Assembly (NCBI GenBank): GCA_035048815.1
Contig: JAUCBN010000029.1
Location: forward strand, 18,096,501 to 18,160,500
Length of the DNA: 64,000 bases
Source: Abelmoschus esculentus
Lineage: Eukaryota > Streptophyta > Magnoliopsida > Malvales > Malvaceae
Direction: 5' to 3'
Of the stretch, positions 23,988 to 34,657 are shown piece by piece (the stretch's first letter is position 1; every line of letters starts with the position of its first letter). The position numbers were made by a program, and so were the translations under genes. The notes beneath the pieces were generated by a model that saw nothing but the letters and a program-made list of their open reading frames with translations, did no database searches and was not told the DNA's origin.

Positions 23988-24420
23988 GTGACAGCGTTGG
24001 CTGCGACATACGAAGAACCATTGTTGACGGTATCTGATGAAGACAAAGTGTTCGATGAAAATTCTATGAAAACAGAAGAGAAACCTATTGATGTTGATGA
24101 CTCGATTGAGGGTTCGCTGGAACTGTCATAGAATAAGGTCCCAATTTTTAAGGGGTGTGGGGACTTGGCCACGGGACTCCAAAGACGGTTATCGGTTAAG
24201 GGTATGTTGGTGTCGTTGCAGACCATAGGTGCAGTTACTTTGTTGCAGCATATGAATGATGAGAATTTTCCTCGAAAGACAATTGTGGTACTCGAACAAA
24301 GACATGAAGAATCAAACGAGGTAATAAGTGATACGAAGATTATGAAAATGAAGAAATATACGAATCTGATTTTGTGATGAATGACCCATATAGTTTTAGA
24401 TTAATGCTCATGTCAAAAGA

Positions 24421-24813
24421 GGATTTAGAACTAGAAATGATGAAGGAAAGATTTGTAGAACTTTTATTTGGAGAAGACATCTCAGGGAGGGGAAAAGGAG
24501 TATGCATAGCTGTTTTACTTGGAGAAGACATCTCAGGAGGGGAAAAGGAGTCTGCACAGCTGTTACCATCTCAAATGCTATAACCAATCTTTACGCTACT
24601 GTATTTGGGTAAAATTTGAGGTTGGAACCTTTAAACCCTGAGAAGAAGGCACTTTGGAAAAGAGAAATGAACTATCTTTTATCTATTTGTGATTACACTG
24701 TGGAATATGCTCTCAGTAAGTCACTGAATTTGAGTAATGGAACATTGTTGAGATAATGAAAAGCAGGCCGAGATCGAATGTTTACATCAATCTTCCAGCA
24801 CCGAAAAAAATGG
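24421..24813 (+). pseudogene. Captured RopGEF (PRONE domain) fragment
   Basis: Broken frames give the PRONE-domain order LEMMKERF, LLFGEDISG, GKGVC, TISNAITNLYATVFG, LRLEPLNPEKKALWKRE, MNYLLSICDYTVEY and RPRSNVYINLPA. This matches plant Rop guanine-nucleotide exchange factors (EMMKERFAKLLLGEDMSG ... ISNAITNL ... LEP-.PEKK..W+REM..LL.V.D.IVE ... RPRSD.Y.NLPAL). Stops and frameshifts interrupt it, and a 51-bp internal duplication repeats the GEDISG part. It is a transduplicated piece, not a functional exchange factor. Confidence 0.75.
24463..24563 (+). repeat. 51-bp tandem duplication inside the RopGEF fragment
   Basis: Two adjacent units share TTGGAGAAGACATCTCAGG and GGGGAAAAGGAGT.TGCA.AGCTG with a period of 51 bases. 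The second copy is one base shorter (loss of one G), which shifts the reading frame downstream. The duplication is absent from the PRONE domain as I know it, so it arose after capture. Confidence 0.75.
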
Positions 24814-24814
24814 G

Positions 24815-25210
24815 TTAGTAAGTCAAGCTATTACGATATTAAAAATGTTGAGGGAAAACAAGAACAAGTTTGATTTGGTTATCAGCGATGTTCATATTCC
24901 CAACATGGATGGTTTTAAGTTACTTGAGCTTGTGGGGATTGAAATGGACCTGCCTGTCATTATGTTGTCTACGAATTGTGATACTAAGCTTGTGATGGAA
25001 GGGATCACTCATGGAACTTGTGATTATTTGCTGAAACCTGTTCGAATCGAGGAGCTAAAAAATATATGGCAACATGTGGTTAAGAGAAAGAAATTTGATA
25101 GGAAAGACCGGAATAACTCTGACAGCCAAGACAAAGCCTCATGCTGATATTAGTGAGACTGCAGGGATAGGAAATGGTGATAACAATGTGAAGGTAAACA
25201 AAAGGCGTAA
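24815..25210 (+). pseudogene. Captured type-B response regulator (ARR) receiver fragment
   Basis: A continuous frame reads MLRENKNKFDLVISDVHIPN, MDGFKLLELVGIEMDLPVI, ITHGTCDYLLKPVRIEELKN and IWQHVVKRKKFD. This is the receiver domain of a type-B ARR from alpha2/beta3 onward, with the phospho-acceptor Asp in ISDVHIP and the conserved Lys of LLKPVR. The N-terminal DD pair of the domain is missing. After a frameshift near 25135 the linker typical of type-B ARRs continues (NKRRKDQNED). The MYB-like DNA-binding domain is absent. Confidence 0.85.
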
Positions 25211-25410
25211 GGACCAGAATGAGGATCCGTATGAGTTTAGATTATTATTAATGGATGAATGCAACAAAGCAAGAGATGTCCCCTATGTAGTATCTTTATC
25301 CAAGGGATTAATTGAGGGGGGCAGACTCTCTATTTACTCATGAGAATTGGTGGCTGAACAACTGGAGATATTTATCTCGTATTGATGATTTGAACAACGA
25401 TGCATGAAAC

Positions 25411-25910
25411 TTGCTTCCATTTACAGTAAAGCAGTTGAAGGATCTCTCTAGAAGTGGAGAATCAGATATCTCCATTGAAGGTGTTAAGGTTAATGATATT
25501 ATGTTAGTCGGAATGGTATCCAAGGTCAATCATGTTGTTTTAGAATGTACTTTTAGGATTGATGATGGCACAGGATGGGTTGAATGCACCAAATGGGTTC
25601 ACAAGCATGTAGAATCAGTTGAAATAGATGTTATCTCGGTTGAAATGTACGTTCGTGCCTATGGTCAGTTAAAAAACATTCAGAGTAGAAGGATTGTACA
25701 TACCTATTCAATTCGGCCTGTTATTGGTTACGGTGACACTACAACTCAAGAGACTTTGAAAGGATTGATTTATGGAACTAGTATCTACTTGTCACCAATG
25801 CATGCTTCAAAAGAGATTGCACACATAATATTCTCTTTATTAAGTCTATACAAGTTAAATGTTCTAGAAGCATCAAAGGATAGGTGCTTGGGTACTGCTG
25901 TTAAGGTTGT
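25411..25910 (+). pseudogene. Captured replication protein A 32-kDa subunit (RPA2) fragment
   Basis: The open frame reads LLPFTVKQLKDLSRSGES, IEGVKVNDIMLVGMV, RIDDGTGWVECTKWVH, MYVRAYGQLKNIQSRR and YSIRPV. This is the OB-fold of plant RPA32 (PLTVKQI ... DGV....V.LVG.V ... DDGTG.VEC.RWV ... YVRV.GHLK..Q..R....FSIRPV) and continues toward the winged-helix linker. It is collinear and lacks introns, unlike usual plant RPA2 genes as I know them. The frame is open but begins mid-protein. Confidence 0.8.
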
Positions 25911-26039
25911 TATGGCAATTATTCAAGGACCCACCGCTGATATGTCTCGAGGTTTAATTAAAAGGTTAGAATGCAATAGCAGGATCATTGTTTGTGCTGA
26001 TGGACCAAATATTTATGGTCCTAGGATTCATTACAATTC

Positions 26040-26160
26040 ACCGACACGGTGGCTACATAAGTTGGAGGATCATACCTCAAATATCAAAGCCCTTGCTTGG
26101 TGCCTTTTCAGAGCAATTTGCTGGTCACTGGTGGAGGTGATGGTGTGACTATATCTAGGG
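26040..26160 (+). pseudogene. Captured CDC20-like WD40 fragment
   Basis: Two overlapping frames, offset by a small indel near 26100, read HKLEDHTSNIKALAWC then PFQSNLLVTGGGDG. This corresponds to one WD repeat of plant CDC20/fizzy (LEDHTAAVKALAWCPFQSNLLASGGG). Only this short part is clear. Confidence 0.6.
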
Positions 26161-26377
26161 TGCTTCATGGTAAAATTTTAATTGATACGATGGGATCAAA
26201 TAGAAGCATCACCATCAGTTTGTTCATTGTTTTAATTGGGTTGAAAAGAGTAATAGGAAACATCTGGTCAAACCACTTAAAGAAAAATTTAAGACGATTC
26301 TAGATTGCTCAAGGATTATCACTTCAAAGACATGGTTGGATATTCATCTTTTAATCCTTGAGGACAAGGATAATTTC

Positions 26378-26386
26378 AAGAAGGGG
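26378..26386 (+). other. Polypurine tract of the retroelement
   Basis: AAGAAGGGG, followed by TTTT, lies 4 bases before the 3' LTR. The preceding CTTGAGGACAAGG resembles the stretch upstream of the PPT in other plant LTR elements. Confidence 0.6.
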
Positions 26387-26390
26387 TTTT

Positions 26391-26677
26391 TGTCATGCAT
26401 TTAATTTTGTTAGCCATATATTTAGCCATTGTGGTCTATGTCTTTACCTTTTAATCTTCTGTTTCAGGTTTGTTGCCCGCAGGTAAGTTGTTGTAAATGA
26501 AATGCAGGGTTTCATGGTTGTTCCTAAAGGGGTTAAAAGGAAGTTATATGTGGCTAAAGAAAACTATCGAAAATCTTGAATGAAATCTGATTTCCTTCCT
26601 CTACTTCCTTCTCCTTCTCCCGCTCAATTTTCTGTCTGCTTCCTTATCTCCTTTTAATTCTGTTTCCGACTCTTACA
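26391..26677 (+). repeat. 3' LTR of the gene-capturing retroelement
   Basis: Direct repeat of 23505-23790, starting TGTCATGCATTTAATTTTG and ending GTTTCCGACTCTTACA. It is followed immediately by the target duplication CAGAT. Confidence 0.92.
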
Positions 26678-26682
26678 CAGAT

Positions 26683-28949
26683 CATCATCACCAATATCAA
26701 TAAAAGGTACCATTTATTCTACTTCTCTTTTCTTGAATGGCAATATCTCTATATAAACAATATTTCATGTCTTTGTTGTTGAATCTCATTCTATTGATTA
26801 GCTCAGAAACCTTGGCTTGGTGCAATCTCTGCAAATTTTTATGGAAATATTCTCTCCATTATCGTTTCCTCTTTCCGACCCGAAGGCAAGTTCTTTTCCC
26901 TGTATGATCTTGCAGATGAAGTCGGCTACAGAGAGATCTATGTTATAATGCTGCAGTTTGGAGTCACTTGGACCCTTTAGGCACTTTTTTCCTTTCATTG
27001 TTTTAGTTGAGTCAGTTCAATCCTTTTCTAGCAAATCAAAATGGGGTTTACGAAAAAATATTTGTATAAAAATTGATGTAAATTTTATGCTAATCTTTCG
27101 TTACCTAAACTAATGTGTAAGGGAACAAAGTATGGAGATAGAATCTTAACGGAGAAAATTAAGACCGGATGTTCGGTCGAGTCGAGTTAAAAAATTTAAG
27201 TTATTTGAGTTTATAAGTTATATTTTATGGTTTAAATTTATTTGATTTTTTTCCTAATTAAGTCGACTTCATAAAATTTGAGTTGAATTTTTAAGGTTTT
27301 TTTTATAAATTTAATTGTAATTATCAATAATATTATATTACATATTGATTCTAATTTTAATGCTTTTTTATATCAAACATGATATATATTTATATTTTTA
27401 TATATGATATACAAAATATATCATGCAAAATTGACAGTTAATCAATTAAGTACTAAAAGTTTTGAATAATTTAAATCTCTATTTCATAACTTAAACTTTA
27501 TATAAAAAAATTAAGTTAATTTGAGTATTTTTTTTGTTAAATAATTTATGTTTTTAGTTGAATTCTTGCATTATTCTATCTAAATTAGCTTAACTAATAA
27601 TTAACTATTGATGGGTGTACTAAAAATAAATTCCAATCCTTAGTTCATATGTGAAGGTTACTTTTGTCCACAACCTCCTCACAAATGCACTCATTTTTTT
27701 TTTGCATTAAAATAAATTCTATTTGTATAAACAAATATTATTATTAATTATTTCTTATTTGGTATGAACATTTTTTTTTTCAAACCAAGTAGTGTTAAAA
27801 TTTTACTCACTTCATCCTTGATATAAGTTCAAGAGTTCGATTTGTATCGATGAGAATGAAATACATTAAATGATCGAATTGTTTATTTCTTAGTGAGAAA
27901 TTATATTATAGGTCATTCTCGTTACGTCATTTATAAGACTAACCAATTAAATGTATCAATTTTATTAATTTTTATCAAGTGAATCTTCACTTGATAAAAA
28001 TTATTTTTAAATTTAATTTACAATAAAAATTAATAAAGATTAACTTAATAAAAATAAAAAATAAAAAATTAATAAATTAATACATTTGATTGATCCTATA
28101 AAAAAATGTAACAAAAATAACTTATAATACAATTTCTCTTTGAAGTGTTAACTAGAAAAATTGAAGATGCAAAAAATTCGACTTTATTTGTAGTTGTTTT
28201 ATAATCTGGACTCCTGATTTTTAGTATTTATAGGATAAATTTTTAAGTTTGATTAGAGTTAATTAATTTTTGCTTGATATATGTTATAAAAATATGATGA
28301 TATATCAATATTATATATAGATTATAAAACGTTATTTAAATTGAAATTAATAAGTATCTTAATATTATAAATATTTATAATTAAATTTAAATAAAAATTT
28401 AAATAACTTAATTCAAAAAAAATTAAATAAAAATTAAGATAAATAACTCAATCAAGTCAAAATTTATTTAGAGATATTCACCCAAATATAAACTAATTAT
28501 AATCTTATAAACCTATAAATAGAGATCAATACATGCTTAAGTGTGTTTTAATATTTTTAAAATATTACAACATGAGAGATTATATATTATGATCTCTTTC
28601 ACCACGTAACACGTTATCTGTGGTCTATGCAATCAGGTTTGTTTATTTTTAGTCTAAAAATATAAGATAAATGAATCTGGTTGATTGAAACTACAGATGA
28701 CATAATAAAAAAGGTTAATGATATAATTTCTCGTTACAACACTAATAATATTAGTTGAGTTCATATTTAACCGGTTTTAATTCTATTTTATTTCAGATTT
28801 TTTGATTTAATTAAGTTTTTCATTATTTTTCTTAATTTGCAAAGATGATAAATTCAATATAATTTTACAAAGAAAATGGCAATATTTCAAAACTAACAAA
28901 ACCTTTTGTCCCAAAAAGCAAAATAACCATTTAAAGTCTATAAATGCAT
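26683..28949. other. AT-rich spacer
   Basis: No gene is supported; a 66-codon minus-strand frame at 26798-26998 has no recognisable domain. Around 27170-27600 is a GGTCGAGTCGAGTTAAAAAATT-type repeat related to those at 44330 and 54060. At 27960-28030 is a palindromic AAGTGAATCTTCACTT block belonging to the same family as the foldback at 51.3-52.0 kb. Confidence 0.4.
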
Positions 28950-28958
28950 AAACCCTAG
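28950..28958 (+). promoter_or_regulatory. Telo-box upstream of GRWD1
   Basis: AAACCCTAG lies 41 bp before the ATG, probably within or near the 5' UTR. Telo-boxes (AAACCCTA) are a known promoter element of plant ribosomal-protein and ribosome-biogenesis genes, which fits the product. Confidence 0.6.
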
Positions 28959-28998
28959 CGGCCACGGAAAGAACCCTCCTTTGTTGTCCACCAAAAAG

Positions 28999-31811
28999 AT
29001 GGCTCGCACTATCAAAAACCCTAAAAAAGCTAAGAGAAAGAACAAGGGTTCAAAGAAAGGTAATGGAGAATCATCGTCTTCGTCGGTCCCGACGATTCAA
29101 CCAAGGGTTTGGCAACCAGGTGTGGATGAATTGGAGGAAGGAGAAGAGCTTCAGTGTGACCCTTCAGCTTACAATTCTCTTCACGCTTTTCATATCGGGT
29201 GGCCTTGCTTGAGGTAGTTTTTAATTACCCGCCCTTATTCCGTGTTTGTTTGCTGAGAAAATAAAGGGAAAGATGTAGGATTTAAGACGATTATATAAAA
29301 TTTTTCAAAGGGTGTTTGAAAAGTTCTTGCTTTTTTATTTTCTATGTTTGTTAATTTAGAAATTGGGCCATTCTTTTGACAGCTTTGATATTGTTCGTGA
29401 TTCTTTGGGTTCCGACCGGAATGATTTTCCGCATACAGTTTATTTTGTTGCAGGGACTCAGGTTTGCTTCATAATTTTATTACATTTGTGTTATGTTCAT
29501 GGATCTCTTAGTGTATATTGATGATCTTGTATTGTTCGATTTTCGCAGGCCGAGAAACCTTCTTGGAATTCTATTGGAGTGTTTAAAGTAAGTAATGTTT
29601 CGGGGAAAAGGCGCAATCTAGTTCCTACAAAATCTTCCGAGGATGATGCTGATATGGATGCTGAAAGTAGTGATAGTGAGGATAGTGAAGACGAAGAAGA
29701 AGGTGGACCCAGTGCTCCGGTTTTGCAGGCAATTTCTAGTTTCTTTCGGTTTCTAGTATTATATCATCTCCGGGGTTTATTATTAAACTCATGTATCATG
29801 CCCCTTTTTTTTTTTCTTGTTTGGATTTAAATTGTGCAGTTGCGAAAGGTAGCTCATCATGGTTGTGTTAACCGTATTCGAGCCATGACACAAAATCCTC
29901 ACATTTGTGCATCATGGGCAGATAGTGGTCATGTTCAGGTAGGACTCTCCTAATCCAACAATATTTCATATTGCTGCCTTGAATGATTCGGAATACTTAT
30001 ATCCATGTGTCAAAATGGAGACTTAGTCTTTGTTTTCCGTTGAAGTTTCAAAATGGGGTTTGGGGGTTCAAACAGGCGATCGTAGAAGCCAGATTTTCTG
30101 GTTGTTCCTAAACTACCGTTTAGGGGAAAAAGCAGCAGATGAACCGACGTTTAGTGCCAAACATAGTTTGTTTAGAGTTGTTGCTGGTGAATGGATGTTT
30201 ACCATCGCAACAAAAAAAAAAATGCAGCCTTAATCTATTTTTTATTTACTTTTTGATACTGTTTGTGTGCAGGTGTGGGACTTCAGTTCTCATCTGAATG
30301 CATTAGCGGAATCAGAAACAGATGGTGTCCTAGGAAATTCTTCCGTGTTTAACCAGGCTCCATTAGTTAATTTCCGTGGCCACAAAGATGAAGGCTATGC
30401 AGTTGATTGGAGTCCCGTTGTTGCCGGAAGGCTCGTAACAGGTATTGTTAGAGTAATGATGGTGATAGAACTGCTTTTACATCCGATACTCTTAAGCTGC
30501 CATTTACTTTGTATTGAAGACAGTCTACTGTGAAGTTAATGTTCTTCGTATTTTCTAGGGGACTGCAAGAACTGTATTCATTTGTGGGAGCCTGCATCTG
30601 ATTCGACATGGAATGTTGAACCTACTCCATTTGTTGGGCATTCTGCAAGTGTTGAAGATCTACAAGTGGGTAATCGTGTTTTGACGTAATTAATTCGTAC
30701 TTATTGTCAAACACGGTTTGCAGTATTTTGAACTGATCGCACCATTTCTTTCATCATTTCTTTGTATGCAGTGGAGTCCAACAGAGCCTCACGCATTCGT
30801 CTCCTGTTCTGTTGATGGCACTATTGCAATTTGGGATATCCGTTTAGGGATGAAACCGGCAGCTTCTTTTAAGGCACATGACGCAGACGTCAATGTCATC
30901 TCATGGAACAGGTATTTCAGTCTTACCATGTTTACTTACTCTTTGTCAACTTTCCATTTTTCTTTCTATTGTCAATTCTTTTTTACGTATATGCGTTCTT
31001 GGATCTTTATTCAGGCAGGCTAGTTGTATGTTGGCATCAGGAAGCGATGATGGAACATTTTCGATTCATGATTTTAGGTTGCTCAAGGTACACCTATTTT
31101 ACCTTTGAGTTTACACTTATGTTATCTGAAATGCATACTTCTAGATTCGATAGCATTTGGCATCCGAATCTGATTCCTTTCTTTCTAGTCCTGAACTGAT
31201 TACTTTTTCATTCTACCGAACTATTGTCTGGTTTACTATTGCCAATTACTGATAGTACTGATCTCTACCATGGGCAGGATGGAAATACAGTGGTTGCTCA
31301 TTTCAAGTACCATAAATACCCAGTGACATCCATTGAGTGGAGTCCTCATGAAGCCTCCACTTTGGCTGTTTCATCATCTGATAATCAATTAACGTACGTA
31401 CCCGTAATGCTCCAGCATGTCAAGTCCTCTCTCTTGAACTGCTATATATTTGCTTCTCTTTTGCCTTGATTTTCAGAATATGGGACCTTTCTCTGGAAAA
31501 AGACGAGGAAGAAGAAGCGGAGTTCAAAGCTCAAACAAAGGAGCTAGTCAACGCCCCACAAGATTTACCTCCACAGCTTCTTTTTGTTCATCAGGTTCGT
31601 ACTAAGAACTATTGAAGACTGAAGATTTTGTCATGTGTATCTTTCTTTTTAACACGATTTCCACCCTGAACAGGGGCAAAAGGACTTGAAAGAGCTTCAT
31701 TGGCATTCTCAGATCCCTGGGATGATCGTGTCAACGGCTGCGGATGGTTTCAACATCTTAATGCCTTCAAATATCCAGAGCACTCTCCCCTCCAATGGTG
31801 ATACCAAATGA
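28999..31811 (+). CDS. GRWD1: Glutamate-rich WD repeat protein (GRWD1/Rrb1 family), ribosome biogenesis
   Basis: Eleven exons: 28999-29213, 29383-29461, 29549-29728, 29840-29938, 30273-30441, 30559-30665, 30772-30911, 31015-31087, 31278-31393, 31477-31594 and 31674-31811. They join in frame to 477 residues. The N-terminus is lysine-rich (MARTIKNPKKAKRKNKG, a probable nucleolar signal). Next come the CAF1C/H4-binding type segment (WQPGVDELEEGEEL ... YNSLHAFHIGWPCLS) and the acidic run SSDSEDSEDEEEGG (about 138-152) that names the family. WD repeats fill about 160-460. Repeat SVDGTIAIWDIR ends in a WDxR motif (residues 304-307), as in DDB1-CUL4 adaptor proteins. The family escorts ribosomal protein L3 and assists 60S assembly. 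Intron 3 appears to use a GC donor (CAG|GCAATT). The Arabidopsis counterpart is, as I recall, At2g19540. Confidence 0.93.
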
Positions 31812-33861
31812 CTCGGCAGCCGATGATGCAAAGTAACATATGGAGTGATTATTTATCTGTTTCGATAACTGCTGGGTGCTCCCAATGGTCAATGCGATTT
31901 ATTTGCTATGAAAGACAACGACATCTTCATGTAATGTTCGGTTTTCCTTCTATTGATCTGTGTTTCTCTTTTGTTCCATTTAATGGAGACTTCGCATCAT
32001 ATTCACTGCCAGATGAAGCACAAGCATAAAACATATTAATATAAGTAGGTGAGACACTAGGAAAGTAAGTACACATCTTGCATGTGGGTGGAAATCGTCT
32101 ACCTCTTTCCCATATTCTTATTTATGCTTCCATTTTAAATTAGAGGGATTAGGGTTTTGGTTAGAGTTTAGGGTTCAAGGTTTATAAAATTAAAGTAAAC
32201 TCTGTTATTATACAGGAAGATATTATAAAAAGTTATTTAAATTAAAATTCATTAATAAATATGATAAACATTTAAAATATTTACAAATTAAATTGAGTAA
32301 GATTTTAATCAATTTAATTCGAAAAGGTTTAAAAGATTTAATCTTTTAATCATTTGATCTGAACTTTTGATTTAATTTAATTTGACTTGATAAATATTTA
32401 TTTTTAATCATTATAGAGAGTATACTTTAAAAAGATTACCACTTTACTTTTACTTTTAATCATTATAGAGACTATACTTTAAAAATACTATCACTTATAT
32501 ATATTAAGATAAACTACATAAATGATCACTTAATTATGATATTGATATGATCATTATATTTTTAATTTTAATAAAAATATAATATACAACTATTAAGATA
32601 GTTCTAATATAACTACATGACTTTAAAAAATAATAAAGGGTGAAATGATAGTTAAAATAAAATGATACTATAATTACATATTTAATCTTTATTATTTATA
32701 ATTTTTTTAATTTAATCTTAATTTTATTTTAATAAAATAATTTAATTAACATGTATTTAGAGTAAGGGTGAACAAAGTTCGATTCAAAAAATTGATTTTT
32801 ATTAAATAAAAATAAAAGTGCATCATCTAAAAAATAAGATTTTAAATAAAAGTGCATCATCTAATTTTATTAAATATTCCTACACTATTTTTTTATTTCA
32901 TGGTCATTTTAAATATTCTTTGAATTTGGCACGTAACTTTTAATTGGTTTTAATTTATTCATTAACTTTGTTTTAATTATTAAAGTCATTTTTATCATAT
33001 TTCTAAAAAAATAAGGTTTTAATTAATTTTTATAAAAAAATAACTTAAATATTATATGTTGACTCAACTTGTAATAAAATACACATTTTAAATTCTATTG
33101 AATTTATTTTTTTTGTTATTTTATTTAATCTTGTAAATTCACTTATTGTAATTATTTTTTTTATATCTCGTTAATTAATGTGTTTTTGTAAATCTTTAAT
33201 TGTTTGTCTTTAATTGAAATATTAGTTTTAAGTAAAATCCGATTTAGTTTTTCTAATGTTAGAGCCTAAACAATTGAAATGAAATTCTCTTCCCATTGAA
33301 TCAACAAAATACACAATTATATTGTAACCCCGATATATAAAATTTTATTAGATAATTTTTAAGGTTAATAACTACCGATATAAAAAATAAAAGATTTCAA
33401 AGACTAAATGCTTTTGTGTTTGTTTGTTAAAAAGTGAAACCTAATAAATGTGATATCTCACTGAAAGAAGGTAACGAGTTAAAGCAAAAAAATGTTGGTG
33501 GTGATTGAAATTCAATCTTTAGATGGCGGGACTGTTAAAATAGAATGATATTCATAAATATATAATTTAAATTTTACGTGAACTTATGAATTTCGACATT
33601 AAAATTTTTTATAATCAGTTAGGAATCAATTTTTGACGTTGTGGGGTGTTAACCTTTTTCATGCATAATCAATTTTCAAACTTTTTTTTGTATTTTTATA
33701 TATCAAAATTATTGTTTTAATAAAACACATTGATGACAACTCCACTATTTTTCTTCATTGAAAACCTACTCCACCAGTCCAACAGCCCAAACTCTAATCC
33801 AAAAACCATGTTTCATGATGGATAGCTTGTCACATGCATGATGCATGGGGTTTATGCATAT
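31812..33861. other. 3' region of GRWD1 and AT-rich spacer
   Basis: The first 230 bp are probably 3' UTR. A truncated MITE follows at 32085. At 32400-32530 a 40-bp phrase (TTTAATCATTATAGAGA.TATACTTTAAAAA) is repeated in tandem twice, then the GATAAACTACATAAATGATCACTTA repeat seen also at 5770 and 13975. The word AGTGCATCATCTAA is duplicated at about 32818 and 32848. No gene is seen. Confidence 0.4.
32085..32192 (+). mobile_element. Truncated MITE copy (M-family)
   Basis: GTGGGTGGAAATCGTCTACC, then TTTTAAATTAGAGGGATTAGG and AGAGTTTAGGGTTCAAGG match the left half of M1 (13374) in order. The right half and second terminal repeat are missing. Confidence 0.6.
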
Positions 33862-33869
33862 CTATTGGC

Positions 33870-34657
33870 AGGGGCAGATCTGGGCCTAGGCCTACCTGGC
33901 CTTGGTCCAGTCTATGCACCCAAAAATATTATTTGTTTTATATTAGAATATTAATGTAAATTGAGTTTTGAACATGTAAGAATAAAAAAAATATCTAATA
34001 TAAAGTTTAATTTAATTTTTAATATTTAAATTAATTAAAAAAATTAAATTAAAATAAAATAAAAGATAAAAATAGAAATAATAAGATTTTTTATATTTTC
34101 ATTACATTTTACAAACATTATATAATTATTTTTTTTAAAAATTAATTTAAATATATTTTAATTACTAATTGATTAAATAATTTTTTTAAATGATTTTTTC
34201 AAGTATTGTTGGGGTTTTACCCAAATATATAGTTAAAAAATTAAAAATAACAAAACATAATTAAAATTAAGATCAAAATTAAATTTTTAAAGATATATAT
34301 TTTTAGCAAAAGCCTATAACTCATATATAATATTTAAAAAAAACTTTAAAAAAATAAAAATATAATATATTTCTCTCTTACTTTTATTGAAATTTGAAAC
34401 TAGCTAATTTTAAATAAATAAAGCTAAATTTATACTTTTATAATTTGTATGTTTGAAAAAACCAATTAAGTTATGCATAAAAATATTTTTAAGAAAATAT
34501 TTTAATTTTTTTAAAATAAATATATAGATAATAAAATAAATTTTAAAATTATTGAATAATAAAATTTTAAAATTTTAAAACCACATATGTTATATTAAAT
34601 AATTTTTTATTATTATTTAAATCGGCCAGTAAATAATTGTTTTCTAGATTCGTCCCT
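33870..34657 (+). mobile_element. Non-autonomous hAT-type element
   Basis: A 788-bp AT-rich element with imperfect 15-bp terminal inverted repeats (left AGGGGCAGATCTGGG, right-end complement AGGGACGAATCTAGA). It is flanked by 8-bp words CTATTGGC (33862-33869) and CTATTGGA (34658-34665), 7 of 8 identical, the duplication length of hAT elements. The interior holds no coding sequence. It lies 139 bp beyond the ACC oxidase stop codon. Confidence 0.7.

Larger units (their letters stand above)
23505..26677 (+). mobile_element. Non-autonomous LTR retroelement carrying host-gene fragments
   Basis: The structure is complete. A 286-bp 5' LTR (23505-23790) and a 287-bp 3' LTR (26391-26677) both start TGTCA and end CTCTTACA; about 25 differences were counted by hand, roughly 91% identity. 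A perfect 5-bp target duplication CAGAT lies at 23500-23504 and 26678-26682. A decayed tRNA-Met primer site follows the 5' LTR, and a purine tract precedes the 3' LTR. The 2.6-kb interior has no recognisable protease, RT, RNase H or integrase. It carries fragments resembling RopGEF, type-B ARR, RPA32 and CDC20 coding sequence, all on the plus strand and intron-free. Mobilisation must have used proteins from another element. Maize Bs1 is the classic precedent. Confidence 0.9.

Noticed and set aside
24845..25147. Functional response regulator gene
   Set aside because: The receiver lacks its N-terminal acidic pair, has a frameshift soon after, and has no output domain. It is inside a retroelement.
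23505..26677. Helitron or Pack-MULE as the vehicle of gene capture
   Set aside because: Paired TG...CA direct repeats, 5-bp target duplication, primer site and purine tract identify an LTR element. There are no long terminal inverted repeats and no CTRR hairpin end.
26798..26998. 66-codon minus-strand frame after the retroelement
   Set aside because: Short, no family resemblance, and no promoter or splice context; chance frame is more likely.
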